Shown here piece after piece: positions 25,778-33,529 of a DNA stretch of 64,000 bases. A program made the position numbers and the translations under genes. Source of the stretch: Arthrospiribacter ruber (lineage in GTDB: Bacteria; Bacteroidota; Bacteroidia; Cytophagales; Cyclobacteriaceae); contig NZ_RPHB01000005.1 of NCBI RefSeq assembly GCF_019343195.1, positions 248,001 to 312,000 of the forward strand. Direction: 5' to 3'. Below the pieces are notes generated by a model, which saw only the letters and a program-made list of their open reading frames with translations, did not search any database and was not told where the DNA came from. Every line of letters starts with the position of its first letter. Positions within the stretch are counted from its first letter, which is position 1.

Positions 25778-26323
25778 ATGGAAGATCAAAACTTACATCA
25801 TTTGGGTATGTTTCTGGAACAGGACATTTATTTATTGCCTGAGGATAAGAAGTTTATTATTGAAAACTCCCATTCCATCCATGCTTCTGCTGAAGCATCT
25901 TCCCCTGAACTCAATACGCAAGAGGAAGAGTCGCTGACACTTGAGTACGAAGGTGGTTTTGAGAAGGGCATACTTGTAGTATATGAAGGCAAATCACTGG
26001 CACCTCAGCTTCAGGAATTGCTGATGAAAATACTAAATGCAGTAAACTGTTCACTTAAGGATATCGCCCTGTGCAGCGACATGAGTCTTCATTTGGTAGA
26101 TGCAGATTATCTTCAGCAGCTCAGCCCCAATAAAATCATAATTTTTGGAGACATTCACCATGACCTGATGTCCCTGAAAAAGAAAAATTATACCATCTTA
26201 CACGAAAATGACACCGAATACCTTTTTGCAGATGACCTTAAACTTATCGCAGATGATGTGTCTTTGAAAAAAGCACTTTGGTCAGAACTTCAAGTGCTTT
26301 TCAATATTACAACCCGCAAATAA
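25778..26323 (+). CDS. Hypothetical cytosolic protein
   Basis: I do not recognise this 181-residue protein. It is acidic, has no signal peptide or membrane segment, and mixes predicted strands and helices (for example KGILVVYEGKSLAPQLQELLMKILNAV and NKIIIFGDIHHDL, the latter strand followed by an acidic turn). It is probably real: it has a consensus -7 element 31 bases upstream, a terminator before that, and the next two genes follow at 2 and 11 bases in the same direction, suggesting an operon. Nothing in the context defines its role. Confidence 0.65.
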   Translation: MEDQNLHHLGMFLEQDIYLLPEDKKFIIENSHSIHASAEASSPELNTQEEESLTLEYEGGFEKGILVVYEGKSLAPQLQELLMKILNAVNCSLKDIALCSDMSLHLVDADYLQQLSPNKIIIFGDIHHDLMSLKKKNYTILHENDTEYLFADDLKLIADDVSLKKALWSELQVLFNITTRK

Positions 26324-26325
26324 TA

Positions 26326-26646
26326 ATGACTAATCCAAGCGAGAAAGCCAAGTGGCTCAAAAGATTCAAAATCACCAGTATTATAGAAGGAATTTCATTT
26401 TTGGTTTTGCTCTTCATTGCAATGCCTTTAAAATACCAACTGGACATGCCTTTGGCTGTCACCTACGTAGGCTGGGTACATGGTATATTGTTTGTGATTT
26501 ACATCTATGTTGTCTTTCCCACTGCGAGAAAAGTAGGCTGGGATTTCACCAAAACGTTTTTTGCCCTAGTCGCTTCAGTACTTCCTTTTGGTCCATTCAT
26601 TTTTGACAGATACCTGACAAGAAAAGAAAAAGAACTTGCCTCTTAA
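26326..26646 (+). CDS. DUF3817 family small membrane protein
   Basis: Inner-membrane protein of about 106 residues with three hydrophobic segments and the DUF3817/YdzA pattern: KRFKITSIIEGISFLVLLFI, then VTYVGWVHGILFVIYIY, then a C-terminal segment ending DRYL with basic residues. I start at the ATG at 26326, two bases after the preceding stop; the longer frame from 26278 would run back over the previous gene. The family's function is not known. It is the second gene of a three-gene unit. Confidence 0.8.
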   Translation: MTNPSEKAKWLKRFKITSIIEGISFLVLLFIAMPLKYQLDMPLAVTYVGWVHGILFVIYIYVVFPTARKVGWDFTKTFFALVASVLPFGPFIFDRYLTRKEKELAS

Positions 26647-26657
26647 TCCGTCTTGTT

Positions 26658-27680
26658 ATGGCTCTGATCAGCAAGAAAAAAATCATCTTCCCTATAAGTG
26701 CAGGACTTAGAGAATACCTGCGGAAATATGGAAGGGAGGTGGGATTTCCCATACATTATAATGATTTGCTCAGATACAGTAGCTCTATTCCTTTATATGA
26801 TTATAAGGGCAATGATACATTATGGGAAACGGTTTTTTATTCGGAATCTGACAGGGAAGAAATCCACCACAATGTCAAAAATATTTACGCCCTACTCAAA
26901 GCTGAAGGTGACATGTCTGTCATGCAGCACCTGTATGTAGACCGTATCGACCTCTGTATTTACGGCAATACACAGCCTTTCAGGGTCAGGATTGTAAATA
27001 GGATCAATGATAACTTTGATTATTTCTATGTAAAAAATGCCGATGCCTCAAGGGTATATGGATTGGAACTGGAACACCTGCTTTCCCCCAACCGGATTAG
27101 CTACTTGGTCCATGAAAACACACTGATTGAAGAGCATATAGCAGGGATTCCCGGAGAGCAGTTTATGCGCAAGCAAATCCACGACCCGCTCATCAATCCT
27201 ATTAGGCTTGCCAAGGAATTTGTCAAATTCAACGAAAGGTGTTTTGTCAGGCTTTTAGGGGACATGCATTCATCCAATTTTGTCATTGATGTCACACCTG
27301 ACTTCGAAGAGACACATTACAGGATACGTGCCATAGACTTTGATCAACAGTCCTACGAAGGTAAAAAATCCATTTACTTGCCCCAATATTTCAAACAGAA
27401 CAATGCCTTGATCCAGTTGGGTATCAAACACATCACCCCAGAGTCTATGCTTCAATACCAGAGAGAAGAAAGGGCATTGATCGCCACCCGACTCAAAAGC
27501 TCTCCAAAAGAAATTCAGGACATTTTGACCAGTATGGAAAACGACACCATTTCCATTTCTGAAAACATAAATAGTTTAAAACAAGATCTGGCACGTCATT
27601 ACAAAAACAAACAGTTCCTTGAGTGCAAAAATATGGGACAGATTCTGAAATTGAGTTTAGAACAGGTCCTTAAAAGGTAA
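26658..27680 (+). CDS. Uncharacterised protein with a protein-kinase/phosphotransferase-like catalytic loop
   Basis: I do not recognise a named family for this 340-residue cytosolic protein. Around residues 190-235 it has RLLGDMHSSNFVID and, about 20 residues later, IRAIDFDQ. These resemble the catalytic loop (HGDxHxxN) and metal-binding IDF(D/E) motif of aminoglycoside/choline-kinase-like enzymes, with the His before GD replaced by Leu. An N-terminal half with beta-strands (PFRVRIVNRIND, NRISYLVHENTLIEEHIAG, the last with an EEHI hinge-like segment) fits an N-lobe. The gene is third in a unit with DUF3817. Kinase activity and substrate are inference. Confidence 0.6.
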   Translation: MALISKKKIIFPISAGLREYLRKYGREVGFPIHYNDLLRYSSSIPLYDYKGNDTLWETVFYSESDREEIHHNVKNIYALLKAEGDMSVMQHLYVDRIDLCIYGNTQPFRVRIVNRINDNFDYFYVKNADASRVYGLELEHLLSPNRISYLVHENTLIEEHIAGIPGEQFMRKQIHDPLINPIRLAKEFVKFNERCFVRLLGDMHSSNFVIDVTPDFEETHYRIRAIDFDQQSYEGKKSIYLPQYFKQNNALIQLGIKHITPESMLQYQREERALIATRLKSSPKEIQDILTSMENDTISISENINSLKQDLARHYKNKQFLECKNMGQILKLSLEQVLKR

Positions 27681-27710
27681 AAAAAATATCAGTACTACTA
27701 CGAAAAAAAA

Positions 27711-27733
27711 CAGCACCTCTGATTGAGATGCTG
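27711..27733 (-). terminator. Terminator of the four-gene LRR operon
   Basis: Read on the minus strand, a 9-base stem with one mismatch (27725-27733 with 27711-27719) around a 5-base loop is followed by a run of eight T. It lies about 57 bases after the stop codon of the LRR gene. Confidence 0.75.
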
Positions 27734-27789
27734 TCACCATTATTTTTAAAGTTAAATTATTCCCGTAATCGAGAAGTCCGAAAAAAGCT

Positions 27790-30243
27790 TTAATAGTATA
27801 AAACTTCGCAATCCGGATTCTGCCTTCTGAAAAGATCAATGATCCTCTTATTGATTCTTGTATTAAAACACACCAATTTTTCTAAGCTTCCCAGACCCTG
27901 TACCTGCTTCAGGTTCCTTACATTGGTATTTGAAATATCGAGCTGTTTCAAATTATTAAAGCCCTCCAACCCTCTCAAAACCTTTATGTTGGTTCCTGCC
28001 AATTTTAATTCTTCAATACTTTTCAGATTGGATATAGGCCTTAGGTCATCAATTCCTGTACTACTCAGATCCAAAACTCTAAGTTCCTCTAATGGTCGCA
28101 AGACCGACAGGTCTGTAAATGGAGACTGGACAATGGACAACTCCCTTAGTAGAGTCATTTGAGATAAGACAGAAAAATCTGTCACCGGCACATTGAAAAC
28201 ATTCAATTCCCTAAGATTGACGAAAATAAGTAAAGGCCTCAGCGTAGAGATTGAAGATCTTTCTATAGAAAGCCTAGGACTGGAAGTCCACACGTGCAAG
28301 GTTTCCATATCTGGATCATCATTACTGTTGAAATAAGATTTCAATACGTCCTTCCACCTTTCTTCAAGGTTGTCATACCAATTCTCCAGAATAGAAGATC
28401 TGTATATCAAATGGAGATCAGGGTTTATTTCCATAAACACCGGCACTTCGTCCTCTTCAATGGCTGTAGCATCTACATTCAGGTATTCGAGTTTTTCAAG
28501 TCCATGCAAGACTTCAATAGAGTTTACTTCTGTTTTGGAAAAGTCAATGTGCGTAAGTTCATTCAAGTTACTCAAAGCCTGTAGTGATTTCACTTGGGTA
28601 TTTCTTCCTGAAATATGGTTCAGGGTTTTCATATCGGCAAGTGGGTTCAAATCCTGTATTTCAGTGTCATCAAACTTGAGGTAATTGATTTTTCTAAATT
28701 TCAATACAGGTCCAAGCGTTTTGATTTCGGATCCGGAGAGATCCAAAGAGTCCATACCCACCGTGTAAGCCAAAATTTCCACTGTAGGTATTTCTCTATT
28801 CAGATCAGGATTGATTTCTCTTAAAACAGTCCGCCATCCTTCAGGTAGACCATCCCACCAAGTTTGTAGATTTTCCACGTGATGCATAAGCAACACTCTT
28901 CTGTTTCTTCTGCTGAACACATCAGCACTGTTTTCTGAGATACCCGTTCTATCAGCATAAACTCGCTGTAAGGATGGTTTATCATTTAAAGGTGAAATGT
29001 CAGTTACTTCAGTTTGGTTGATATTGATCACCCTTAGCTTCTGTAAATTAGTCAAAGGGCTCAAATCCGCAATATTGGTTTCCTGAAGGTTAATTTCTTC
29101 CAGATTTTCCAATAGGCTGAGCATTTCAAAGTTGATCAGATAATTATTGCTGATATCCAAATACTTAAGCTCAGTCAATTCACTTATATTCTCGACATTA
29201 TTAAAGCCACTCTCACTTAAATTGAGATTTCTCAAAGATTCAAATGAGTTCAAAACGCCAAAACTCATGATTGGTGTCTTAACTGCCCTTAGAGTATGTA
29301 GTTGCTTTAAGTTACCCAATTCGTCCAAATCCTGTATCTGAGTATTTGAAATATCAAGACTGGTAAGTTTATCAGAATATTTGATAAACTGTATGTCTTT
29401 GGTTGCGGTATTTGAAATATTCAGATAAGTAAGGAATGTTACATTACTGATAGGATTCAGCTCAGTAATTCTGGTATTGCTGATATCTATGTACTTTAGG
29501 TCACGTAGCGCTTCAATAGGCTCAAGATCAACCACAAATTGATTTCCAGCCAAATTGATACTGTCAATCGAGCTTATTTTGTATAAGTGATCCAAAGTGA
29601 CTGAATCTTCTTCACTAAGGCCAACCTTAGACCTGAAATAAGATTCCCATGTAAAGGAAAGTGTCCTCCACCATTCGAGCAACTCCTCATCTCTGCTCAG
29701 TTTGGTGGTATACATACTGGCAATTTTCAGCTCATTGGACTTTTTGTCCACGTTGACTTCAATAAACCTTTCTCTGGTATTGGTAATTTTTTCCTTATTC
29801 AGCCCAATGGCCTCTAAAGTTCTGTCCATGGAAACCAAAAAAGAAAGTTCTCCATTGTCCCTTTCAAAAGGCTTGACTTCCCTTATTCTAAATTTAAAAT
29901 TAGCATCTCTGAAAAAAAACTCAATATCTTTCAGATAAGCAGTAATGTCTTTGTTGGTAATCACTTTTCTATCCAAAAGAAGGTCATCTTCTACTTGAAC
30001 TTTGCCATCACGGAAAATCTTCATGTAACTTTCCCTGATAATGACATCCTTGTCCCTAGCAGGTGTATCTTTACTTCCCACAGTATTAAGAAAATACTCC
30101 AGGAATTTGACCTGATCTTCCACTTTCTGGCTTAGATCTTTGATTTCGGATTTGTTGTAGCCGGCTATGTCCTGACCTACTACAAGAGTAGAAGAGCCAA
30201 GAAAAATAATAAAAAGCAGGAATAGAGGACTATTTCTGGTCAT
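27790..30243 (-). CDS. Exported leucine-rich-repeat protein with three LRR modules and a shared N-terminal domain
   Basis: Secreted or periplasmic 817-residue protein, signal peptide 1-24 (ending VVGQ). Residues about 38-180 form a module shared with the proteins of the two lead genes of the operon (YFLNTVGSKDTP region). Then come three LRR arrays of the SDS22/internalin type (unit LxxLxxLxYLDISNTxIxDL). Each array opens with a Trp-rich cap (WWRTLSFTWESYF at 191-203, WWDGLPEGWRTVL at 462-474, WYDNLEERWKDVL at 622-634). Each ends with a similar cap (FSRRNRRVLLM about 443-453, FMEINPDLHLIY about 603-614, FRRQNPDCEVLYY 805-817). Its start overlaps the previous gene by 14 bases. LRRs suggest binding of a protein or glycan partner. 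Confidence 0.85.
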   Translation of the reverse strand: MTRNSPLFLLFIIFLGSSTLVVGQDIAGYNKSEIKDLSQKVEDQVKFLEYFLNTVGSKDTPARDKDVIIRESYMKIFRDGKVQVEDDLLLDRKVITNKDITAYLKDIEFFFRDANFKFRIREVKPFERDNGELSFLVSMDRTLEAIGLNKEKITNTRERFIEVNVDKKSNELKIASMYTTKLSRDEELLEWWRTLSFTWESYFRSKVGLSEEDSVTLDHLYKISSIDSINLAGNQFVVDLEPIEALRDLKYIDISNTRITELNPISNVTFLTYLNISNTATKDIQFIKYSDKLTSLDISNTQIQDLDELGNLKQLHTLRAVKTPIMSFGVLNSFESLRNLNLSESGFNNVENISELTELKYLDISNNYLINFEMLSLLENLEEINLQETNIADLSPLTNLQKLRVININQTEVTDISPLNDKPSLQRVYADRTGISENSADVFSRRNRRVLLMHHVENLQTWWDGLPEGWRTVLREINPDLNREIPTVEILAYTVGMDSLDLSGSEIKTLGPVLKFRKINYLKFDDTEIQDLNPLADMKTLNHISGRNTQVKSLQALSNLNELTHIDFSKTEVNSIEVLHGLEKLEYLNVDATAIEEDEVPVFMEINPDLHLIYRSSILENWYDNLEERWKDVLKSYFNSNDDPDMETLHVWTSSPRLSIERSSISTLRPLLIFVNLRELNVFNVPVTDFSVLSQMTLLRELSIVQSPFTDLSVLRPLEELRVLDLSSTGIDDLRPISNLKSIEELKLAGTNIKVLRGLEGFNNLKQLDISNTNVRNLKQVQGLGSLEKLVCFNTRINKRIIDLFRRQNPDCEVLYY

Positions 30244-31069
30244 AGATGTATCTGAGTATAGATTCTTTGTCTCCAGGTTGCAACCTAACCAGATTCCCGA
30301 TTAGCCAACCTGTATTATTTCCCGGTCTATTGAACTGATTCAGCTCAAAGTACCAGTTATTGATCTGGAAGAAATGAAACTTCACATCATTGATTGTTTC
30401 AAATTTGATGCTACCTTTTTTCATCTCGTACAAAAAAAGTGTCAAATAATCGGGATTATACTCTTTGGGGGTATAAGCCTCCGGTGTATCAGAGTCCTGA
30501 AATGCTTTACGGAGATTCATGAAACCAAGCTCATGACTCAATGGATGCAGAAAACCTTTGGCATCACCTTCCGGCTTTTTGAAAATATCTTTGAAAGGCT
30601 GAAAAACTACCTTATCAATCACCCACTCATATCCCAAACCTTCCGGTTGGATTTTAAGGAAAAGGGTTACATTTTCACGCTTGCCTTTATGGGTGAAAAT
30701 GGCACTTACTTCTGCAAACCATCCATCTCTATGGAAATGAATAAATTGAGGATAATTTTCGGATAAAACTTCTTCTAAAAACTGTCTTTTTGTGTCAGAA
30801 TTAATAGAAGACGTTTCGTTATCAAAAAGAATACTTATAAATTTTCCCCTCAATTCTCTGTCCCTGTATAAGGGATCACCTTCGTAATAGCGTTTATCTC
30901 CTTCTACAGATTCTTCAGCATTGAAGCGTCTAAAAAATTGATTTACTTGCTTGGTGGAAGCGGCGAATCTTCCATCATCCTTTGGTTGGCCGGGGCTGTA
31001 TAAACCTTGCCCCGGTGCCAACTCATAGGATAATATTGTTACTAATACTAATAGGATTAATTTTCTCAT
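30230..31069 (-). CDS. Exported hypothetical protein of the LRR operon
   Basis: I do not recognise this 279-residue protein. It has a signal peptide (1-20, ending APGQ). The region from about 35 to 160 (VNQFFRRFNAEES, then RGKFISILFDNE, then WFAEVSAIFTHKGKRENVTLFLKIQPEG) has a helix-then-curved-sheet pattern like NTF2/SnoaL-fold domains and a general likeness to the shared module of its operon partners, though weaker. The start overlaps the stop of the preceding gene by 4 bases and its end overlaps the LRR gene by 14, so translation of the three is probably coupled. Confidence 0.75.
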   Translation of the reverse strand: MRKLILLVLVTILSYELAPGQGLYSPGQPKDDGRFAASTKQVNQFFRRFNAEESVEGDKRYYEGDPLYRDRELRGKFISILFDNETSSINSDTKRQFLEEVLSENYPQFIHFHRDGWFAEVSAIFTHKGKRENVTLFLKIQPEGLGYEWVIDKVVFQPFKDIFKKPEGDAKGFLHPLSHELGFMNLRKAFQDSDTPEAYTPKEYNPDYLTLFLYEMKKGSIKFETINDVKFHFFQINNWYFELNQFNRPGNNTGWLIGNLVRLQPGDKESILRYIYDQK

Positions 31070-31644
31070 GCGGAGGTTTCAGTCACTCTGATATCACCTA
31101 GCATTACGTCCCAAAACTCGATGGTTCTACCGGTAATTTGAGTTTGTTTTTTCTCTACGTAAATGGTGATATCCTTTTTGGTTGTGTCTCTATAATTGAG
31201 ACCACTCTCTAGGGAAGTACCTTCAAATCTCTGATAAACAGTAACGACACCTACATATCTACCGTCAGGTTGTCTTTCCAGGTCAGAAATATAGTGGATG
31301 TCATACCAAGTGATGTTTACCCTGTCATAGTTGAGTGCCATCAATCTTTCAAAGTATCTTCTTACTTTGTAGTAAGCGATTTCTCTTCTGCTCAAAGAAG
31401 AAACGCCCATCTCAGCACCTGGAGCAAAAAGCTCTTCGGCTCTGTCCATCACTCTATTGGCTTCAGAGAATTGCGTTTCTTTGCTTCCTATGATAGAAAT
31501 GTATTTTGACAAATCTTTTACTTTTTCCAAAGCAAGTGAGTCAATTGCCTGTTTTCTTGCAGGGCTGATGTTATCAGACTGTGCTAAGGATACAGCTGTG
31601 GTTGCAAAAAACAACAACAGGAATAAAGGGATATATTTTTTCAT
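31066..31644 (-). CDS. Exported hypothetical protein, second gene of the LRR operon
   Basis: A 192-residue protein with signal peptide 1-21 (ending SLAQ). Residues 42-165 contain the operon's shared module: LSKYISIIGSKETQFSEANR, a helix with EELF, a helix YYKVRRYFERLMAL, then strands WYDIHYISDL, GRYVGVVTVYQRFEG and ITIYVEKKQ. The GSKxT motif after an aromatic helix is almost identical in the LRR protein (NTVGSKDTP). No catalytic residues are apparent. It lies 20 bases after the lead lipoprotein gene. Function unknown. Confidence 0.78.
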   Translation of the reverse strand: MKKYIPLFLLLFFATTAVSLAQSDNISPARKQAIDSLALEKVKDLSKYISIIGSKETQFSEANRVMDRAEELFAPGAEMGVSSLSRREIAYYKVRRYFERLMALNYDRVNITWYDIHYISDLERQPDGRYVGVVTVYQRFEGTSLESGLNYRDTTKKDITIYVEKKQTQITGRTIEFWDVMLGDIRVTETSA

Positions 31645-31664
31645 GGTGATAAATGATTTCAGAA

Positions 31665-32135
31665 TTATTTTTTTCTACGAAGTTCAAGCTCAGAGACCCT
31701 ACCGTTATTGTCAAGTCTAATGTCAGAGATGAAGTTTAGGTTCTTTTTGGTGTCTTTAAGATAATTAAGGTATTTGTTGATGGTAGTAGGCTCATCATAA
31801 TCCTTAATTCCGCCTTCTTCATAAATAACAATCAAAACAGGGGTGTCTTGGTTTGAAAACATTCCCAAAGCTTCTGAAATTGTTCTGTTTGCAGCGTCTA
31901 CATTGGATGAATTGGAAATGCTGTTGAAATAATTTTCCAATTTGCCAACTGCTACTTCCTCAGCGGAAGGTTGCGGCTCGGCTGGTGCTGGGGCTGGGGC
32001 AGGTTCCTCAACAGGTGCAGGAGGAGGAGTAGCAGCTACTTTCTTTTTGCTCTTACAAGCTCCCATTGCTAACAAGCAAAACAAAGCTAAGGTCAACAAC
32101 CTGCTAAGGGGTGATTGGATGGTTCTTTTTTTCAT
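31665..32135 (-). CDS. Lipoprotein, lead gene of the LRR operon
   Basis: A 156-residue predicted lipoprotein with signal MKKRTIQSPLSRLLTLALFC and acceptor Cys27, then a Lys-rich spot and a Pro/Ala-rich linker (about 35-55) that could span part of the periplasm. The rest (KLENYFNSISNSSNVDAANR, EALGMF, then INKYLNYLKDTK, then NFISDIRLDNNGRVSELELRRK) is a short version of the module shared with the 31066 and 27790 products. It may anchor the others to a membrane (inference). Automatic annotation may mislabel the Ala/Pro linker as a nucleoid protein; nothing supports that. Confidence 0.75.
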   Translation of the reverse strand: MKKRTIQSPLSRLLTLALFCLLAMGACKSKKKVAATPPPAPVEEPAPAPAPAEPQPSAEEVAVGKLENYFNSISNSSNVDAANRTISEALGMFSNQDTPVLIVIYEEGGIKDYDEPTTINKYLNYLKDTKKNLNFISDIRLDNNGRVSELELRRKK

Positions 32136-32285
32136 TTTTGATCTTTATTGTGTTTTGGTTTTTTGCTGATCGATTCCACAAAAAGCAAAAAGCATTCCAT
32201 AGAATCAGTTTTTTTGATCAATTAAGGAATTTTAATATCTGGGCCTGAAAGTCAGTTATTTTGCTCACCTACTCGATCAATGGCG

Positions 32286-32293
32286 CAAATGTA
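32286..32293 (-). promoter_or_regulatory. -7 promoter element candidate for the LRR operon (minus strand)
   Basis: On the minus strand this reads TACATTTG, an exact TAnnTTTG match. It would give a leader of about 145 bases before the lipoprotein ATG at 32135. No -33 box at standard spacing is evident. Confidence 0.35.
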
Positions 32294-32346
32294 AATGAAA
32301 ATTCCAATTATTTGCATCATTGAAATTTGAGGAAATTAAAATTATT

Positions 32347-32398
32347 TTTTCACATAAAAAAACCACTCAAAAAGCCGGCTTTTAAGACTATGTGAAAA
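32347..32398. terminator. Nested hairpin after the TlpA-like gene
   Basis: A perfect 14-base palindrome AAAAGCCGGCTTTT (32370-32383) sits inside an outer stem TTTTCACATA / TATGTGAAAA (32347-32356 with 32389-32398). It begins 11 bases past the end of the minus-strand TlpA gene and probably terminates it. Confidence 0.65.
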
Positions 32399-32408
32399 TC
32401 CTCAAATA

Positions 32409-33527
32409 TCAATTGAAAATCTCTTTTAATTTGTTTTCCAAGGATTGGCCTCTTAAATCTTTTGCGATTATTTTCCCCTCAGGATCAAGCATATATGTAG
32501 CTGGTATGGCATTGATCTGGTACAGGGAAGCTGCCTCGGAATTGAAATATTTTAAATCAGAAACATGTGTCCAAGTCAGATTGTCATCGGCGATGGCTTT
32601 TACCCAAGCATCCTTGGTTCTGTCCAATGAAACGCCAAAAACTTCAAACCCTTGGTCTTTGTATTCATTGTATAGCCTGACTACATTAGGATTTTCTTCT
32701 CTACAAGGCCTGCACCATGCAGCCCAAAAATCGATCAGGACATATTTACCTCTCAAGTCTGACAAGTTTACAATATCTCCATCTGGATCAGGAAGCGAGA
32801 TTTCAGGTGCCGGCTGACCTACTGCCAATGCCCTCATTTCTTCCAATTGGGCCATAAGCTGCTGTACTTCTTTGTATTCAGGATACCTTTCGGACATTTT
32901 AGTCACTGTCTCATCCAAAAATTCAAAATCCGATTTTGGATTGATCATAGAAAATGACTGCAAGGCGGCGAAACTTCCATCCATACTGCGGACCAGGTCT
33001 TTTACCTTTGCAGCATGATTTTGTTCAAGTTCCAGGGCATCCTGCTGTACTTTTTTTATTTTTTCCTGATCACGTTCTTTCATGGCTTCCATGTAGACAT
33101 TGTTCAGGTAATTGATAGTTCCTTGGTATTCCTGCATCAGGGCATTGATTTCCTGTACATATTGGGAATCATCAGAGCCTTCAATTTTTAGACTGGTATC
33201 ATCAGCAAAATTGTAGAAAACATCCACATCCTGATCATATAGCGCCAATTTCACCTCTTTGCTGCCCATCAGATTGAGTAGGTAAAAACCAGGTCCATCT
33301 AAGATCAAGTTGTACTCGAATTTACCGGATCCGGATACGGGTATTTCAGCAATCTGTTGGGGCGCATCATCACTGATGTAAGCTAGAACAACAGATCCAT
33401 TTGGGACATTTTCTAATTTCCCCGTGATCATTACCGATCCGTCAAATTCTCTTTTACTGCTTTGTTCACAGGCCAGCATGGCTATACCTATGGATAAAAG
33501 CAGTATATTTTTAACAATTCCCATCAT
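32409..33527 (-). CDS. TlpA/AhpC-TSA family thioredoxin-like lipoprotein with DUF4369 domain
   Basis: Periplasmic thiol-disulfide protein, 372 residues, lipoprotein signal with Cys20 (IAMLAC). The N-terminal third (VMITGKLENVPNGSVVLAYI, then KFEYNLILDGPGFYLLNL) is a DUF4369-like beta domain. A coiled helical region (about 130-215) leads to a C-terminal TlpA fold with the CxxC site WAAWCRPCREENP and the cis-Pro region INAIPATYML. Such proteins reduce or isomerise periplasmic disulfides and often serve cytochrome c maturation. It starts 2 bases after gatB and is probably co-transcribed with it. Confidence 0.88.
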   Translation of the reverse strand: MMGIVKNILLLSIGIAMLACEQSSKREFDGSVMITGKLENVPNGSVVLAYISDDAPQQIAEIPVSGSGKFEYNLILDGPGFYLLNLMGSKEVKLALYDQDVDVFYNFADDTSLKIEGSDDSQYVQEINALMQEYQGTINYLNNVYMEAMKERDQEKIKKVQQDALELEQNHAAKVKDLVRSMDGSFAALQSFSMINPKSDFEFLDETVTKMSERYPEYKEVQQLMAQLEEMRALAVGQPAPEISLPDPDGDIVNLSDLRGKYVLIDFWAAWCRPCREENPNVVRLYNEYKDQGFEVFGVSLDRTKDAWVKAIADDNLTWTHVSDLKYFNSEAASLYQINAIPATYMLDPEGKIIAKDLRGQSLENKLKEIFN

Positions 33528-33529
33528 AT

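Noticed and set aside
28612-28640. GGTTCAAATCC resembling a tRNA T-arm
   Set aside because: It lies inside the LRR coding sequence; no acceptor stem or anticodon arm can be drawn around it.
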